Shown here in pieces: positions 55,535-55,619 of a stretch of DNA of 55,619 nt. The stretch covers positions 1-55,619 of the forward strand of contig NZ_AUBC01000028.1 of assembly GCF_000429045.1 (NCBI RefSeq), in the 5' to 3' direction. The notes under the pieces were generated by a model. It saw nothing but the letters and a program-made list of their open reading frames with translations, made no database searches and was not told where the DNA came from. This stretch comes from Salinarimonas rosea DSM 21201 (lineage in GTDB: Bacteria > Pseudomonadota > Alphaproteobacteria > Rhizobiales > Beijerinckiaceae). A program made the position numbers and the translations under genes. Position 1 is the first letter of the stretch; every line of letters starts with the position of its first letter.

Positions 55535-55619
55535 AAGGACAGATTGCGCGCACAGGTGTTTCTGGTCTCGTTGCGACGTTGCTCGTGTCCGTGCGCGGGG
55601 TCTTTGCGGGACCCGTTGG
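55535..55619 (-). other. 23S-5S spacer reaching the right edge
   Basis: This stretch precedes 5S in the direction of transcription. I see no mature 23S 3' end in it, only a small inverted repeat (GGGTC-TTTGCG-GGACCC) near 55598-55614. It is taken as processed spacer of the rRNA precursor. Confidence 0.7.

Overview
The window is a very GC-rich alphaproteobacterial chromosome segment. FixL/FixJ, NnrS/NnrU, NarK-GHJI, TRAP and TauABC-type transporters, an initiator tRNA next to 5S rRNA, and a palindromic repeat of the kind common in Hyphomicrobiales intergenic DNA all point to a metabolically versatile member of the Hyphomicrobiales (Rhizobiales). I cannot name the genus from sequence alone. The segment looks chromosomal: an rRNA operon enters at the right edge and I see no transposase, integrase, phage gene or CRISPR array.

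Region 1 (about 1-8.0 kb, minus strand) is a copper-handling operon. In transcription order it holds a small secreted Cys protein, a Tat-exported multicopper oxidase, a 50-residue membrane protein, a cytochrome c, a CPH-type copper P-ATPase, a DUF2933 protein, an unnamed membrane protein, a CopG (DUF411) protein, a second cytochrome c, a Met-rich EF-hand protein, a second secreted Cys protein, a small lipoprotein, and the start of a gene leaving the window. Copper pumped out by the ATPase would meet a periplasm stocked with an oxidase, electron carriers and thiol/Met copper binders.

Region 2 (8.2-30.9 kb) is an anaerobic nitrate/NO respiration block. It contains an unknown 122-residue protein, two Crp/Fnr regulators, NnrS, NnrU, heme-PAS FixL, FixJ, a stand-alone receiver, MoeA, and a long minus-strand operon: usp, narK, narK, narG, narH, narJ, narI, parvulin, unknown ORF, moaA, mogA. 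Molybdenum cofactor genes sit with the molybdoenzyme they serve. TTG-N8-CAA boxes lie 75-78 nt before four start codons (orf122, the second crp, nnrU, usp), suggesting one Fnr/NnrR-type regulon.

Region 3 (30.9-40.6 kb) is a divergent LacI-controlled unit: a TauABC-like ABC importer, an HpsN-like member of the histidinol dehydrogenase family, an SDR and a zinc alcohol dehydrogenase, probably for a C3 sulfonate or related polyol. A DegT-type aminotransferase and an alpha/beta hydrolase follow.

Region 4 (40.6-54.8 kb) holds a LysR regulator with a divergent TRAP transporter, a chemoreceptor, and a TetR regulator divergent from a three-subunit xanthine-dehydrogenase/CO-dehydrogenase-like molybdenum hydroxylase followed by a second TRAP transporter.

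Region 5 (55.2-55.6 kb) is the distal end of an rRNA operon on the minus strand: 5S rRNA, tRNA-fMet, and a strong intrinsic terminator.
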